A stretch of 25,655 nucleotides of DNA from a virus: the IMG/VR virus record IMGVR_UViG_3300025120_000488, positions 1 to 25,655 of that record, one strand, 5' to 3'. The translations under genes and the position numbers were made by a program. Numbering within the stretch: position 1 is the stretch's first letter; every line of letters begins with the position of its first letter. Shown here piece by piece: positions 1-8,706 of this stretch. Under the pieces are notes generated by a model. That model was not told the DNA's origin and did no database searches. It saw only the letters and a program-made list of their open reading frames with translations.

Positions 1-1580
1 CCAATAATAGACACGTTGTTTGCCAGCATACTGAAGCCAAACGTAAACGGAGGCCCCGTAAACCGCATGGCGTGTAGCGACGTATCCGTCCAAATCAGCA
101 TTTCCTGACGAGTCTTTTGCGCCGATATAATTTCGGAACCAGAAGATATTCGCTGTGAACCAGCCGTATTCGTTGCGGTAGGCGTCCAATCAACAGGATT
201 CTCCTGGTCGGACCAGCGAACCATTAACAAGTCTTGGTCCGCTTCACCCAAAGGATTACAGCCAAAACAGACAACATGCCTGTCCGCACCGGAAACCATA
301 ATCCGGCGTGTTATTGTCGGTGCATCTGAAGCACCTGATTGAGAAGCAAGGTCCGTGGCCCGTGAACCAAGGCCCAGTGTTTTGTCCCAGTAGTACGGAG
401 TTCCGTCATAAACGTTTAGGAGAAGGTCTTCTCCCCAATTGTCTTGGCTATACAGGCGAATGTTAAGGCCCGCGTTAGCAGCAGTACTGGAAGACTCGCC
501 CCATCCTACAAAGTCGTTCGCTTCCTTAACATTTACGCCGTCATCGTGTGCCGCTGCCGTAGTGCCTCGAACACCGCGAACAACGCCTGCGTTAATCGTA
601 TTGGTAGACTTTCCTGTGTATTGGATTAACTCGCTGTCGATTAGCATCAGCCCAACGAAGGTCACTGAATCTCCGCTGGATGACGTTGCCGCAGTGGTGC
701 CATCGTCAGCGCGGGTAAGATCTCCAAATACGTTACTTACATTGGTGCCGTACCGTATCTTCTCGCTACCAATTAGTATCGTACCCTTGCTTGGAAACCC
801 GCTGGAGTCCGCAACCGGTATTGAAGAACTTAGGACCGTTAAGTTTGCGCTGGTAGTGGTTGCAGCAGTTTCAAAAGAAGCTGCACTTGTAAGCGTAAAT
901 GAAGTAACGCTAGCGTCTATACCACCAGCGTCATTAAGCGTGGTCTGGGCGTAACCCGTAGACAAACCGCTCCAGAGACCCGCGCCAAAACCTGTGCCAC
1001 TAACAACCGTGTTAAGACCCGTATTGATTTGGTAGGTAGCAATAACCGAAGAACCGCCTCCTGCCGTACTTCCGGAAGAAGCTGTTCCAGCCGTGGTGAT
1101 CTGGTAGCTGTTAGAATCAACGACAGTGACTTGATGTTCTTTGTTTAACTGCGTGGCACTTATGCCATCCGTGGTGGTCGCACCGCTAAAAGTAACGAAG
1201 TCACCTGTCGCTGCTCCATGCGCTATTGCGGTTACAGTGACTACAGCGGAACTTGCGGCACCTGTTTTCAATGGGTTGGACCCAAGCGTAGCCGTAGACC
1301 GTATCGGGGTAACGTCGTTGTAACCACCACCCTCTTCAATGTAGAACTTGGTTTCCGTGCCAAGGCCCATGAATTTAGATCCGTCGAGCGCCGCCCAGAC
1401 GTGCAGGGAACGACCCGTGCCGTCTATGGTGTTGCTGCTCAGACGCTCCCAGCCGCCCATCTTCTCAGGACGACCCTTACGAAACCGTATCAAGTCAGAA
1501 TTAAACCAGCCGTTCTCGTCACCGTAGGACGTAGTCTCGCGGTTTACTCCAGGTCTAAACTGTATTTTAGACAGAGGCAT
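1..1580 (-). CDS. Tail nozzle / DNA-stabilisation-like protein (partial)
   Basis: This open frame runs leftward from an ATG at 1578-1580 and is still open at the window edge, giving at least 526 residues with the C-terminus missing. The N-terminus (MPLSKIQFRPGVNRET) is followed by a segment ending in RFRKGRPEKMGGWER. Later come RWSDQENPVDW and a stretch around EMLIWTDTSLHAMRF. This order resembles P22 gp10-type packaged-DNA stabilisation or 'nozzle' proteins, which close the portal channel and form the tail tip of short-tailed phages. An inserted Ser/Thr/Gly-rich beta region occupies roughly residues 115-330. The start lies 3 nt after the upstream stop, with GGGAAG as ribosome-binding site inside the upstream gene. 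Family assignment is from remembered motifs; the reading frame is certain. Alternative: another tail-hub protein. Confidence 0.7.
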   Translation of the reverse strand, partial: MPLSKIQFRPGVNRETTSYGDENGWFNSDLIRFRKGRPEKMGGWERLSSNTIDGTGRSLHVWAALDGSKFMGLGTETKFYIEEGGGYNDVTPIRSTATLGSNPLKTGAASSAVVTVTAIAHGAATGDFVTFSGATTTDGISATQLNKEHQVTVVDSNSYQITTAGTASSGSTAGGGSSVIATYQINTGLNTVVSGTGFGAGLWSGLSTGYAQTTLNDAGGIDASVTSFTLTSAASFETAATTTSANLTVLSSSIPVADSSGFPSKGTILIGSEKIRYGTNVSNVFGDLTRADDGTTAATSSSGDSVTFVGLMLIDSELIQYTGKSTNTINAGVVRGVRGTTAAAHDDGVNVKEANDFVGWGESSSTAANAGLNIRLYSQDNWGEDLLLNVYDGTPYYWDKTLGLGSRATDLASQSGASDAPTITRRIMVSGADRHVVCFGCNPLGEADQDLLMVRWSDQENPVDWTPTATNTAGSQRISSGSEIISAQKTRQEMLIWTDTSLHAMRFTGPPFTFGFSMLANNVSII

Positions 1581-1583
1581 TTG

Positions 1584-2147
1584 CTAGCTTCCCAACACAG
1601 GCCAATCATAAAGAATACCAGACTTATTGCCGTCCGCGTCCCACGCTAGGAACAGCGCAGCTACGGCATCCGTGTTTGCAGCGCCGTCAATGGCATCTTC
1701 CATCGCGGTGGCTTTAGCGCGGATTGCATCGCGCCAAGTCTGGATGTTGCTAGGAATGGCGGTAGTCTTTTCAGACTTGCGCGTCACCACCCAATCGGTC
1801 TGTGCAAGCAGAGAACCCTGCTGCTTTTTAACTTCTGCCTTTAGCTCAGACTTTACCCCTAATTTAACAGACTGATTGCCGTTATCATCAAGAATAGGCT
1901 CTCCATCGCCATCAACCTCGTTGACATCGGTCATGCTTCTAGCTGTCTTGGAGATCGTCACACCGTCAGCTTCATAGCCCCATGTGTATAGACGACTATC
2001 CGGCGGCGTCTCTGGTGTAACCTCAGTTAGACCAGCAGCAGCTTTGTCGCTAGGCGACCAGATGTGCCAGTTCTTAGGGTGCGTGATGCCATCGTCATTG
2101 ATCCACGGTTTATGCTCGCGGATGGTTTTACTGCCGTATTTCCACAT
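1584..2147 (-). CDS. Tail fibre assembly chaperone-like protein
   Basis: This is a 187-aa protein starting MWKYGSKTIREHKPW. I chose the ATG at 2145-2147 because AAGGATAAG lies just upstream and the previous gene stops at 2158. The longer frame from 2243 would run 86 nt into that gene with no need. The C-terminal third has the pattern LLAQTDWVVTR ... IQTWRDAIRAKA, close to the LLa-TDW-R ... W--yRq-lR signature of phage tail assembly chaperones (Phage_tail_APC type). An acidic segment (DVNEVDGDGEPILDDNGN) precedes it. Position directly after the fibre genes fits a fibre-folding helper. The first ~95 residues are not recognised. Function is inferred from motif and position. Confidence 0.6.
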   Translation of the reverse strand: MWKYGSKTIREHKPWINDDGITHPKNWHIWSPSDKAAAGLTEVTPETPPDSRLYTWGYEADGVTISKTARSMTDVNEVDGDGEPILDDNGNQSVKLGVKSELKAEVKKQQGSLLAQTDWVVTRKSEKTTAIPSNIQTWRDAIRAKATAMEDAIDGAANTDAVAALFLAWDADGNKSGILYDWPVLGS

Positions 2148-2157
2148 AATCTTATCC

Positions 2158-4503
2158 TTATCTTGCTGTCGCTGGTGCTGCGCCGTCACCGCCAAAGGGG
2201 TTCTCTGCGAAGGCCATGTATATGTATGTACTGCCGGACGCATTCATGCCGCCGTTAGCTTGTCGCAACTTAAATCCATCGCTCAAAAAATCTAAATTGT
2301 TGTCACCTGTCAAAATGCTTTCGGCACCGCTAGAGTTCGCCTCAAGTTTATGATTAGCAACATTGAATGGATCACGCTGCGTGTCGTACATCTGCCATTC
2401 TTGGGTAGCGTTAGTTCTTTTTAGTAGGACAAAAGCGGGTTTGAATCCGGTAGATACAAAAGTACCATCTGTCGATCCATTGCCCGTGTAACCCCCGAAG
2501 CTGCTATAGCCTTCGACTTCAGCAAAGCAGTAGGCTACGTGTACCGCTGAAGCCTTGTTAACACCGTCTGTTGTGCCAATAGAAAATACGCTGCTGGTTG
2601 GGGTGGTATTTTGGAAAACTGCTTGCGTTGCTTTTGCATTTGTTAAATTTAAGTACAGATTGCCGTCATTTCCAACAGCCTCATGGTATACAATCCAGCT
2701 TTCAGTATTGGTTGTGTCTTTAATCAAAATCATCTTAGGCACTGCGCCCAGCCCATGACCTACCGTGGCGTTCGATTTTGTGCCTGTATATGTGTTGATG
2801 CTAAAGCCAGCCGTTTGGTTAACTGAAGTTGTCGTTGTATTAATTGATCCGTCAGTATTGCTGCTGCCAGCGCCGCCTTGAGTTTTCCACTGCCACGCGA
2901 CATACGTCCTACCTGAGCCGTTATAGTTAGGGTCCGTAGTGTCGAGGTCAAAGCCGTCTGCCTCAAACGTAAGCTGCGCGGTGCCATCTACATCTGCCGG
3001 ATCAGCTTTATTGGAATAAATCCGTGAGGTGGTCCCTCTAGCTACATCCCACATCACATGATTGTCGCCGTTTGATCTGGGGGCAAGCCACAAAAAATCT
3101 GGTTGAAAATCTCCTGCGTTCGCATCATTAGTGATGGCGTGTCCGCTGCTACCGTTGCCTGTGTAAAGTTGAGTGTGAAAATACTTTGAACCATCTGTGA
3201 TCGATGGTTCGGGGAGGTTCGCGGTGTTGAGTGCGTTGAAGCCGGTGGGCGGGGTGTACTCAAAACCAGACTGTCCGAAATTAAAAACAGTAACGCCCGT
3301 CTGAGCTTGAGAGTCAGCAGGAACATATTTCCCCGCTTCTTGTGAGATACTGCTGTATGCGACTCCCTGCGTTGAGTTGTTTTTAAAAAATGTTATTTCG
3401 CCATCATCGCTATTCCATGCAACGCCAATAATATCGCCGGAAGTAAATGTTGCTCCATACGAGGCCGATGTCCCACCGCTTACTTTAGCCGCGCTGCTTC
3501 GATAAATAAAATCACCTGCGCGACTACCAATTTCAGCGCCAGCAGCCGGAAGCTGGGGGTTATTAAGTATATTAGCTACACCTATGGCCTCGTTGTTTCC
3601 GCCCGTTGCAGCCGCCGTAACTTCCCAGTACCACTTGCCAGTGGTGGGCAGCGTAAAAGACGCACCTACACTGCCATGTGCCGCTGTGCTTCCTCGTGTG
3701 TAGTCGAGATTTCCGTTAGAAATTGTTCCTGACGGGACAGGAATCAATGGAGTCAACGTTGCATAGTTCTCAGTCGGAGTGTCTGTGACCTGATCGTCAG
3801 CGGCAAGGCCAGATGAGGTAAAGTCGTTACCGTTGCCGCTCTCATCGTCTCCAAGATCAGAACTATCCCTGCCGTCAATAAAGAAACCATTAGTGCCATA
3901 AGCACCGCTGTACTTCTTTGGAATCCATACGCCATCGTCGTTGGTCTCGCCAAAACTAGAAGCAGCTAACTGTGTACCGTCAACAAGCTGAATTTCAGCT
4001 ACATACGCATCAAGATAATTACTACCTTCTTTACCGATATTTTGCGCTGTATTATCATTAACATCAAAAGTAAAATCTTGAGCAACAGTAGGACCAGAAA
4101 CAAAACTAGTAACCTGAGAACCGTTAATATACAGTTTAACTCTGTCCCCAGCCGTTGAATCAGTTGTATCTACCGCAAGAACAATATGCTGCCATGCTGT
4201 GGTGTCACGAAATACCTGAGTAGTTTGAAAAATTACACTGCCATCTATTAAATATAAATTGTCGTTAGAGTCTGACCACCCAAACTCTGTACTATTAGCT
4301 TGAAGTATCCTGTATCCAGCACCTGTAGCACTTGCTAAGGTGTTAACCTTCCACCAGAAACTAAATGTCCAAGTCTTACGATTTGAAGAGCTTCCCGGTG
4401 TTCGAGTTAGATACGCGCTGTCGTTATCATTAAATCGGATCGACTGCTCAATCTCGTAGGATGCCCCAGCGTTAGCCAGCCATTGTGAGCCAAACATAGT
4501 CAT
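2158..4503 (-). CDS. Tail fibre / receptor-binding candidate with LamG-like and SPRY-like domains
   Basis: This 781-aa protein has no signal peptide. Residues ~20-190 look like a LamG/concanavalin-A type jelly roll (WTFSFWWKV, then WQHIVLAVD, then VKLYINGSQV). Residues ~288-412 look like a SPRY domain (GKWYWEV, GVAWNSDDGEITFFKN, FNFGQSGFEY). Residues ~430-781 form a repeat-bearing C-terminal module common in marine phage tail proteins; GHGLGAVPKMILIKD and STGFKPAFVLLKRTN are paired half-repeats. Both beta-sandwich types bind sugars or proteins, so host-surface recognition is plausible. The ATG at 4503 shares one base with the preceding stop (TAATG); a second in-frame ATG at 4497 is possible. 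Domain calls are by eye. Confidence 0.75.
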   Translation of the reverse strand: MTMFGSQWLANAGASYEIEQSIRFNDNDSAYLTRTPGSSSNRKTWTFSFWWKVNTLASATGAGYRILQANSTEFGWSDSNDNLYLIDGSVIFQTTQVFRDTTAWQHIVLAVDTTDSTAGDRVKLYINGSQVTSFVSGPTVAQDFTFDVNDNTAQNIGKEGSNYLDAYVAEIQLVDGTQLAASSFGETNDDGVWIPKKYSGAYGTNGFFIDGRDSSDLGDDESGNGNDFTSSGLAADDQVTDTPTENYATLTPLIPVPSGTISNGNLDYTRGSTAAHGSVGASFTLPTTGKWYWEVTAAATGGNNEAIGVANILNNPQLPAAGAEIGSRAGDFIYRSSAAKVSGGTSASYGATFTSGDIIGVAWNSDDGEITFFKNNSTQGVAYSSISQEAGKYVPADSQAQTGVTVFNFGQSGFEYTPPTGFNALNTANLPEPSITDGSKYFHTQLYTGNGSSGHAITNDANAGDFQPDFLWLAPRSNGDNHVMWDVARGTTSRIYSNKADPADVDGTAQLTFEADGFDLDTTDPNYNGSGRTYVAWQWKTQGGAGSSNTDGSINTTTTSVNQTAGFSINTYTGTKSNATVGHGLGAVPKMILIKDTTNTESWIVYHEAVGNDGNLYLNLTNAKATQAVFQNTTPTSSVFSIGTTDGVNKASAVHVAYCFAEVEGYSSFGGYTGNGSTDGTFVSTGFKPAFVLLKRTNATQEWQMYDTQRDPFNVANHKLEANSSGAESILTGDNNLDFLSDGFKLRQANGGMNASGSTYIYMAFAENPFGGDGAAPATAR

Positions 4504-5930
4504 TAGCCGAACGCCAACTGCGGTGCGCCGAGTTGAATACTGCCGGACGCTTTTACAAAGTAGGGCACAACATCAACCGCACTTGCTGCGGTGCTAAGTG
4601 TAATGCCGCCCGAAGCGGGACTTTCATAGTCCGTCCCAAGACTGAGAGTTCGAGAACCCGTCCCGTCTTGGATGAACACGAACACGCCAGCCTGACCCAC
4701 TGATTCCGTGCTTGGGTTAGCCAAGGTCACGTTACCCGTAAGAGTAAGCACAAAGTTCTGATGAGCAGAGAAGTCAATCGTTACACTGCCCGTGTTTGAC
4801 GTATCCGTATCCGTCTCTGCAAGAATAATCGTGCCACCGTTAAGCTGCCCAGCGACCGTTACATTCGTAGTGCCTGTCGGAATCTCGATGACATCTGCAT
4901 CGGCATCGTTCTTGATTGTGACATCGTTGGTCGAACCTTGGCCCGTAAGAATCAAGCCCTCCGCTGCTGTATAGCCCATTGCAGCGTTATCACCGGCAGA
5001 GGTGTCACCGTCAGCGTTTACTGTAGCGGCAGTTACGTCGCCCACAATATCAACGTCAGTGCCACCAGTAGCAACGGATAAAACCGTTGCATCAGCATCG
5101 TTAACAATCGTAACGTCATTGGTCGAGCCTTGTCCCGTTAAGATAAGGCCTAGAGCAGCCGTGTAACCTATAGCTGCGTTGTCTCCGGCAGAAGTATCCC
5201 CCGCTGGTTCGACAGTACCTGTAGCAATTAAGTTACCCCCCGCCGAAACGTTTCCTACTACCGTGACATCTGTGCCTCCAGTAGGAATCTCCAAGACATC
5301 GGCGTCGGCATCGTTTTTAATCGTAACGTCATTGGTCGAACCTTGCCCAGTAAGGATAAGCCCTTCGGCAGAAGTATAACCTATTGCAGCCTTGTCGCTG
5401 GCTGCGGTATCCCCCAAAGCATTGAGCGTACCGCTTGCGGTAACGTCTCCGGACGCGGTTAACGTGGCAATTTGCAAGTCCGATAGCGCATTTACAACTG
5501 CCGCACCGGAACCCGCGCCATCCATATAGACAACCGCCGACTTTCCGTTGGCTACGGTTATATTTGCACCGGAACCCTGCGTCAGAATTACGGAATAGGG
5601 TCCGCTAGATCCAGAATCTGTGGTGGCGTTTATGATTATGAAGAAAGCGGACGTTGTATTTGGGGCTACCGTAACCGTGTTGTTCGCTCCAAGAGCCCCC
5701 GTAAACTTTATAACACGGTACATGCCGTCCTGAAGATTTTCGGTGCCTGAACCAGGAGAAGCTTCTCGAACAGTCAGTGTATGGGTAGATCCAGAAAGCC
5801 CCACTGCTTTATAGGAGGCAATGCGGTCCAGAATATCTATGTTGTGATTCGTGGTATCTCCCCAAGCTCCGGATTGTTCTCCGGAGCCTATCTTTTCGAT
5901 ACCAAAACTTGTTGTGTATGATGATGCCAT
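4503..5930 (-). CDS. Tail fibre protein with three ~60-aa internal repeats
   Basis: This 475-aa protein opens MASSYTTSFGIEKIGSGEQ followed by SGAWGDTTNHN, an N-terminal block I remember from many marine phage fibre proteins and which probably attaches it to the tail. Residues ~173-232, 244-301 and 308-366 are three near-identical units, each with GDT-A-D-AA-GYT, LILTGQGSTNDVTI and NDADA. The C-terminal ~100 residues contain a beta-rich end (VTIDFSAHQNFVLTLTGNV) typical of fibre tips. Low-complexity Ala/Gly/Thr/Asp beta repeats suit a trimeric shaft. The ribosome-binding site AGGAATAG lies upstream, overlapping the end of the 22-aa-repeat gene. The next gene starts in its stop codon, implying coupled translation. 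Exact receptor role unknown. Confidence 0.75.
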   Translation of the reverse strand: MASSYTTSFGIEKIGSGEQSGAWGDTTNHNIDILDRIASYKAVGLSGSTHTLTVREASPGSGTENLQDGMYRVIKFTGALGANNTVTVAPNTTSAFFIIINATTDSGSSGPYSVILTQGSGANITVANGKSAVVYMDGAGSGAAVVNALSDLQIATLTASGDVTASGTLNALGDTAASDKAAIGYTSAEGLILTGQGSTNDVTIKNDADADVLEIPTGGTDVTVVGNVSAGGNLIATGTVEPAGDTSAGDNAAIGYTAALGLILTGQGSTNDVTIVNDADATVLSVATGGTDVDIVGDVTAATVNADGDTSAGDNAAMGYTAAEGLILTGQGSTNDVTIKNDADADVIEIPTGTTNVTVAGQLNGGTIILAETDTDTSNTGSVTIDFSAHQNFVLTLTGNVTLANPSTESVGQAGVFVFIQDGTGSRTLSLGTDYESPASGGITLSTAASAVDVVPYFVKASGSIQLGAPQLAFG

Positions 5931-5940
5931 AATACTATTC

Positions 5941-7248
5941 CTATGCCGCTATTTCCGTCCAATCAGGCGTTTGATCTGCGTCTATTTCTAAGAATCTTGA
6001 AGTTTGCGAGGTGTCTATAATAGTCCATATGTTTGGATTGCTTACAAGACCTTTGGCAGAAACTCCCTCAACGGTGAATGCAAAGTTAGTTTGGACAGAA
6101 CCAACTTCACTAGCCGCAGAAACTCCAGTAACACTAAATACAGTTGGAAGATCTACCGTAACCGAGCCAACCAAACTGGATGCAGAAACGCCTGCAACCG
6201 ATAGGACAGCGTTTGCTACAAGAGTAGGTAATCCTACTGCACTAGCCGCAGAAACTCCAGTAACACTAACGCTAATCCCCCCAGAAGTAGTAACCGAACC
6301 AACTTCACTGGCAGCAGATACGCCCGTAACCGTTACTACAGCCTTCCCAGAAGTAGTAACTGATCCTACTCCACTAGCTGCTGATACCCCCGTAACGCTT
6401 ACAGTAACCGGAAGATTTACCGACCCTATTCCGCTGGCTGCGGAAACGCCCGTAACCGGTAGAATAGCGTTTGTTACAAGAGAGGGTGAACCTACTCCAC
6501 TAGCCGCAGAAACGCCTGTGACACTTTGTGCTACGGGTACGATTACCGTAACAGACCCTAGCCCACTAGCCGCAGAAACGCCTGTGACACTAACACTAGT
6601 GGGAAGACTTATTGTAGCAGACCCTATTCCGCTGGCTGCGGAAACTCCCGTAACCGTTACTACAGCCTTTCCAGAAGTAGTAGCTGACCCTACCCCACTA
6701 GCAGCAGAAACACCTGTGACACTAACCACAACTCCCAGAGTAACTGAGCCAATCTCACTAGCCGCAGAAACCCCACTTGCCGTTACTACAGCCTTTCCAG
6801 AAGTAGTAACTGACCCTATTCCACTAACCGCAGAAACGCCGGTAACCGATAGAATAGAGTTTGTTACAAGGGTGGGTGACCCTATTCCGCTAGCGGCAGA
6901 TACGCCCGTGACCGCTACTACAGCCTTTCCGGAAGTAGTAACTGACCCTACCCCACCAGCAGCAGATACGCCCGTGACCGCCACTACAGCCTTTCCGGAA
7001 GTAGTAACTGACCCTACTCCACCAGCAGCAGATACGCCCGTGACCGTTAGAATAGAGTTTGTTACAAGAGAGGGTGACCCTACTCCACCAGCGGCAGAAA
7101 CGCCTGTGACACTAACACTAACCGGAAGACTTATAGTAACCGAGTCAACCGCACTGGCCGCAGAAACACCGGTAGCCTCAACGGGAATAGGACTATTCCA
7201 CGCTCCAGCGTTCCAGGTGCTTCTATTCCAGCCAGTAATTAACGCCAC
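5941..7248 (-). CDS. Repeat-built virion/tail protein (about eighteen 22-aa repeats)
   Basis: This 435-aa protein has a GTG start at 7246-7248 overlapping the previous stop by one base (TAGTG). A short leader, MALITGWNRSTWNAGAWNSP, precedes a run of tandem units GVSAASGxGSVTTSGKAVVT from residue 27 to ~405. The C-terminal 30 residues are unique and carry ISO-like Trp/Asp-rich sequence (NIWTIIDTSQ ... DWTEIAA). The pattern is a regular beta-strand/turn alternation, as in beta-solenoid or stacked beta-hairpin shafts. The unit recurs without frame slips and with two- or three-position substitutions, so it is protein-level selected rather than simple DNA slippage. Similar repeat proteins occur beside fibre genes in marine phages (from memory). 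No enzymatic motif is seen. Confidence 0.7.
   Translation of the reverse strand: MALITGWNRSTWNAGAWNSPIPVEATGVSAASAVDSVTISLPVSVSVTGVSAAGGVGSPSLVTNSILTVTGVSAAGGVGSVTTSGKAVVAVTGVSAAGGVGSVTTSGKAVVAVTGVSAASGIGSPTLVTNSILSVTGVSAVSGIGSVTTSGKAVVTASGVSAASEIGSVTLGVVVSVTGVSAASGVGSATTSGKAVVTVTGVSAASGIGSATISLPTSVSVTGVSAASGLGSVTVIVPVAQSVTGVSAASGVGSPSLVTNAILPVTGVSAASGIGSVNLPVTVSVTGVSAASGVGSVTTSGKAVVTVTGVSAASEVGSVTTSGGISVSVTGVSAASAVGLPTLVANAVLSVAGVSASSLVGSVTVDLPTVFSVTGVSAASEVGSVQTNFAFTVEGVSAKGLVSNPNIWTIIDTSQTSRFLEIDADQTPDWTEIAA
6034..7170 (-). repeat. Tandem ~66-bp coding repeat array
   Basis: Seventeen full units of 22 codons (three of them shortened to 20 codons) plus one partial unit encode the GVSA-initiated repeats of the surrounding gene. 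Sub-families alternate: units ending in TTSGKAVV, units with SPSLVTN or SPTLVTN, and units with ISLP-type centres. Some neighbouring units are nearly identical (for example the two with GVSAAGGVGSVTTSGKAVV), which suggests recent duplication. The opposite strand also stays open over the whole array, because repeated codons avoid stops in that frame. Confidence 0.9.
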
Positions 7249-7757
7249 TAGGCAATCCTGATTATCGCATTATTAGCGTCGTTTGCCGGATACTGAATCG
7301 TAAAGTCACCCGCACTGGACGACTTGTCTCCGCCAAAGTTAATTACTGCTACAGCAGGATCTGCCGCGTGATTTGTAGTAGAGCCTGTTCCAGCAGTGCC
7401 TAACGTGCTGTTATAGATCAAAGCGCCTCGCGCATCGCTGATGGTGGACGAAGAAAATGTCGTATCAGCAAAATCAACAAAAGCCGTAGGAACAGAACTA
7501 CTGTTATCCCCAAGTCCAATGGTCACACTGCCAAGAGCGGCTCCCCCAGCGGAGTAATTTGTGCCAGAAACCTCATTGCTGGTTGTGTAGCCAGTAGTGT
7601 CCGCGTCGATGGACGAACTATTGGTAAACATAGCAACCTTAAAGGTGTCCGCTGAAATAGCACTAGATCCCGTTCTCGTGTGAGCGGTCAAAAAATGTAT
7701 CCCGGCAAGTATTTCTCTTTTGAAAGTTCCGCACATTGCGGATGATCCAACAGCCAT
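7248..7757 (-). CDS. Conserved phage structural protein, unknown role
   Basis: This 169-aa protein (MAVGSSAMCGTFKREILAG ...) is rich in Ser, Thr, Ala and Asp, with no transmembrane segment and no catalytic motif. The text 'DTFKVAMFTNSSSIDADTTGY' and the later GGAALGSVTIG and VAVINFGGDKSSSAGDF blocks recall a family of marine phage virion proteins of unknown function (memory only). It has a very good ribosome-binding site (AAGGAG, 10 nt before ATG). It is followed immediately by the repeat protein through a TAGTG overlap, so it is likely made with the tail proteins. A beta-rich tail or head accessory subunit is the best guess. Confidence 0.65.
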   Translation of the reverse strand: MAVGSSAMCGTFKREILAGIHFLTAHTRTGSSAISADTFKVAMFTNSSSIDADTTGYTTSNEVSGTNYSAGGAALGSVTIGLGDNSSSVPTAFVDFADTTFSSSTISDARGALIYNSTLGTAGTGSTTNHAADPAVAVINFGGDKSSSAGDFTIQYPANDANNAIIRIA

Positions 7758-7758
7758 T

Positions 7759-8049
7759 TTATAGTCTCCTTATAATTTCAGCCAAGTCATCTTGACCTTG
7801 CTTCTTCATCAAAGCCCAAATTGTGGTTCGTTCGCTCTGGGCCATCCTATTCATATAAAAAATAAGAATTTCCTTCAACTTATCTCTATGTGCTATCGCT
7901 TGATCCCGTATAACCGGAGGAGCGTCATTAGACACAACCATGATCTTGTTCATAGCCATTTCAGCCATTTCTTCGGGAGAATGTCCTCTATCAGTTGTCG
8001 TAAACACCAAAGCGTCTGGTATCGCCGTATGACTTTCACTATCTAACAT
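7759..8049 (-). CDS. Small conserved hypothetical protein (96 aa)
   Basis: A predicted mostly helical, soluble 96-aa protein (MLDSESHTAIPDALVFTTTD ... AEIIRRL). The N-terminal 25 residues look extended; residues ~25-96 look helical with charged faces (PEEMAEMAMNKIMVV, VIRDQAIAHRDKLKEIL, MAQSERTTIWALMKKQG). There is no recognised domain. It starts inside the stop of the adaptor gene (TAATG) and ends one base before the start of the next gene, so translation is coupled to the head-tail genes. A virion assembly factor or connector accessory is possible, but nothing in the sequence proves it. Confidence 0.65.
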   Translation of the reverse strand: MLDSESHTAIPDALVFTTTDRGHSPEEMAEMAMNKIMVVSNDAPPVIRDQAIAHRDKLKEILIFYMNRMAQSERTTIWALMKKQGQDDLAEIIRRL

Positions 8050-8693
8050 TAAGCAACGTCCCTCCTAACGCGGTCATATCTATACTGGTCTCTAGTCTGG
8101 AGACCCTCGCCCAGATTCTTGAGCCATTGCAAGGCTTCTTGAAATCTTGCGTTGTAAAGCTGCAATATATCCGCTTCACCTTTCATAAATGTGTAGGCTT
8201 CCACCAAACTACCGTACAAGAGTGCTAGTTCCGCGTTGGTTCCTAGCCAGCTTGTTCCGTCAGCACTAGTTGTAATAGAGGTAGGCCGATAAAAATAATG
8301 AAGTTCTACCGAATAGTTACTATCGGGCGTAGGAGCCAATAAAAACGTATCTTCATTCCAATCCGCGTAATAAATAGGAGTTCCTGTAGTAGCAGGGTTT
8401 GGAGTGTAGTCTTGTAAAGACGTTACCTGTTTATAAAGAAGAAACTCTTTGTTTGAGGAATTGATAATACTAAGAGAGTTCTGAGACAAAAAATCGGTAG
8501 GTTTAGAAAGATACTGATTTCCAGAAGATGTAACGCCCTGCGAGTTTTTCCTAAAAACATCAAGCTGGCACTCTTTTAGAATACGTTCTTCTGAGTTAAG
8601 AATGAATCGAGGCAACTGACTCACGAATGTCGTCTCAGTGCTTTGAACGTAATCCTGTATCGCTGTTTTTAGCGTGGTAAATGTGTATGCCAT
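8049..8693 (-). CDS. Head-tail adaptor-like protein
   Basis: This 214-aa protein has the order seen in short-tailed phage adaptor proteins of the SU10/P22 gp4 kind: an N-terminal helix (TFTTLKTAIQDYVQ), a helix with LPRFILNSEERILKECQLDVFR, a beta insertion (QYLSKPTDFLSQNSLSI ... PIYYADWNEDTFLLAPTPD, VELHYFYRPTSIT), and a C-terminal helical pair (AELALLYGSLVEAYTFMKGE, ARFQEALQWLKNL). Such proteins form a dodecameric ring under the portal and extend the DNA channel. GGAGAA sits upstream of the start. The next gene begins in its stop codon. The call rests on fold-level resemblance and neighbourhood. Confidence 0.65.
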   Translation of the reverse strand: MAYTFTTLKTAIQDYVQSTETTFVSQLPRFILNSEERILKECQLDVFRKNSQGVTSSGNQYLSKPTDFLSQNSLSIINSSNKEFLLYKQVTSLQDYTPNPATTGTPIYYADWNEDTFLLAPTPDSNYSVELHYFYRPTSITTSADGTSWLGTNAELALLYGSLVEAYTFMKGEADILQLYNARFQEALQWLKNLGEGLQTRDQYRYDRVRRDVA

Positions 8694-8706
8694 CTAGAGT
8701 TCTCCG

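Noticed and set aside
439-954. 171-codon plus-strand frame
   Set aside because: It lies opposite the long partial minus-strand gene whose product has recognisable motifs; no ribosome-binding site or family resemblance.
2148-2243. Extended start for the tail chaperone-like gene
   Set aside because: The extension lies inside the previous coding region and has no added motif; the ATG at 2147 has its own ribosome-binding site.
6011-7261. 416-codon open frame on the plus strand
   Set aside because: It mirrors the repeat array of the minus-strand gene, has no ribosome-binding site, and lies opposite a well-coupled gene with unique ends. The codon repetition explains the openness.
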